NCBI RefSeq assembly: GCF_009730915.1
Contig: NC_052489.1
Location: forward strand, 30,063,916 to 30,127,915
Direction: 5' to 3'
From: Dioscorea cayenensis subsp. rotundata
Lineage: Eukaryota > Streptophyta > Magnoliopsida > Dioscoreales > Dioscoreaceae
Length of the DNA: 64,000 bases
The notes under the pieces are model-generated. The model was not told the DNA's origin, ran no database searches, and saw only the letters and a program-made list of their open reading frames with translations. Of this stretch, positions 63,391 to 64,000 are shown piece after piece. Both the position numbers and the translations under genes were made by a program. The stretch's first letter is position 1; the number at the start of each line of letters is the position of its first letter.

Positions 63391-64000
63391 CATAGCATGT
63401 CTTCGGCAGGTTATGCTCTGAATGTTACTAACTTCTGGATGTCCCGGGCATAACAAGGAACACAAATTCAGATCAGCAAAACAGACCATATTTCTTCTGA
63501 TGCGATAAGATGTTGTATCAAAATATTTCTTTTGTGATTGATTTTTTTGCTTTTACGCATTTTGATTATGCAAGAAAAATGTGCGGCGCTACTTGTAATA
63601 TAAAGTTTGAGAATCAATCAGTTGTCTTCTCTCTGTTTAAATGATAGTTTTGAGCTGACATATCCAGTGATCAAATTCAAACCTTTCATTGAGTTTTTAA
63701 GGATTAAAACCACCACAGGTTGTATCAATATTTTCACATTTACATATGTATATGTTCACAAGTGGTTAGCAAAAGGTGATAAAAAATAATCAAATTAAAC
63801 ATTTTGTATTTATTTAATTGTATAAAGAATAAAAAATGAATCAACTGATTCACTTGAGGGACTAGCTTATATCTCATTTGACACTTTCAATTGATGTGAA
63901 TCTTCCAACCATGTATTTCAGAACTCTAACAGACAAAGCCAATTAGGGAAAGAATACACAACTTAAAGCTCATCTAAATTTAAGCAAATAACTGACTTCC
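63391..64000. other. 3' UTR of the OZ-like gene and right flank
   Basis: The 3' UTR probably extends to about 63620, with AATATAAAG-type signals near 63597. The remainder is AT-rich with no gene I can support. Confidence 0.5.

Overview
This window is nuclear DNA from a flowering plant. The evidence is split genes with GT-AG introns, plant-only families (class IV acyl-CoA-binding kelch protein, INDETERMINATE-DOMAIN zinc finger, SNF4 beta-gamma SnRK1 subunit, DYW-type PPR, plastid release factor, organelle RanBP2 zinc finger), AT-rich intergenic DNA and scattered SINE, LINE and MITE copies. The lineage below angiosperm cannot be settled from the sequence. I lean weakly towards a non-grass monocot.

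Layout. 1-4641 (-): most of an ACBP4-type gene, running off the left edge. 5878-7545 (-): an IDD transcription factor in three exons. 7546-14977: a gene-poor, AT-rich stretch with SINEs, a LINE tail, a 158-bp tandem duplication and a 447-bp hAT-type MITE that appears to sit inside a second terminal-inverted-repeat element. 14978-18517 (-): an ELM2/SANT chromatin protein. 20914-24969 (-): a complete but divergent cullin-1-like gene in 18 exons. 26706-28224: a 5'-truncated LINE. About 28590-32650 (+): a decayed, intron-bearing copy of canonical CUL1. 33117-34919 (-): an intronless DYW PPR gene. 36304-42346 (+): SNF4. 43259-45298 (+): an intronless P-class PPR gene. 45791-50943 (-): plastid peptide-chain release factor 1 (APG3). 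53027-58082 (+): a five-finger CCCH (ZFN-type) protein. 59699-63390 (+): an organelle RanBP2 zinc-finger (OZ/VAR3-like) protein with a 34-residue tandem repeat.

Each gene is an independent nuclear unit with no operon-like coupling. By chance or clustering, four genes (the two PPRs, APG3 and the OZ-like protein) are predicted to act in gene expression inside organelles. The SANT protein, IDD factor and CCCH protein act on nuclear transcription or RNA, and the cullin and SNF4 act in ubiquitin and energy signalling.

Exon boundaries were derived by hand from reading frame, GT-AG signals and remembered family sequences. For every multi-exon gene that lies wholly in the window, the listed exons sum to an exact multiple of three. 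The most interesting items are the divergent intact cullin beside a dead CUL1 copy, the expanding coding minisatellite in the OZ-like gene, the uORF-rich SNF4 leader, and a long alternating purine-pyrimidine tract in a ZFN intron. I found no unmistakably new system.
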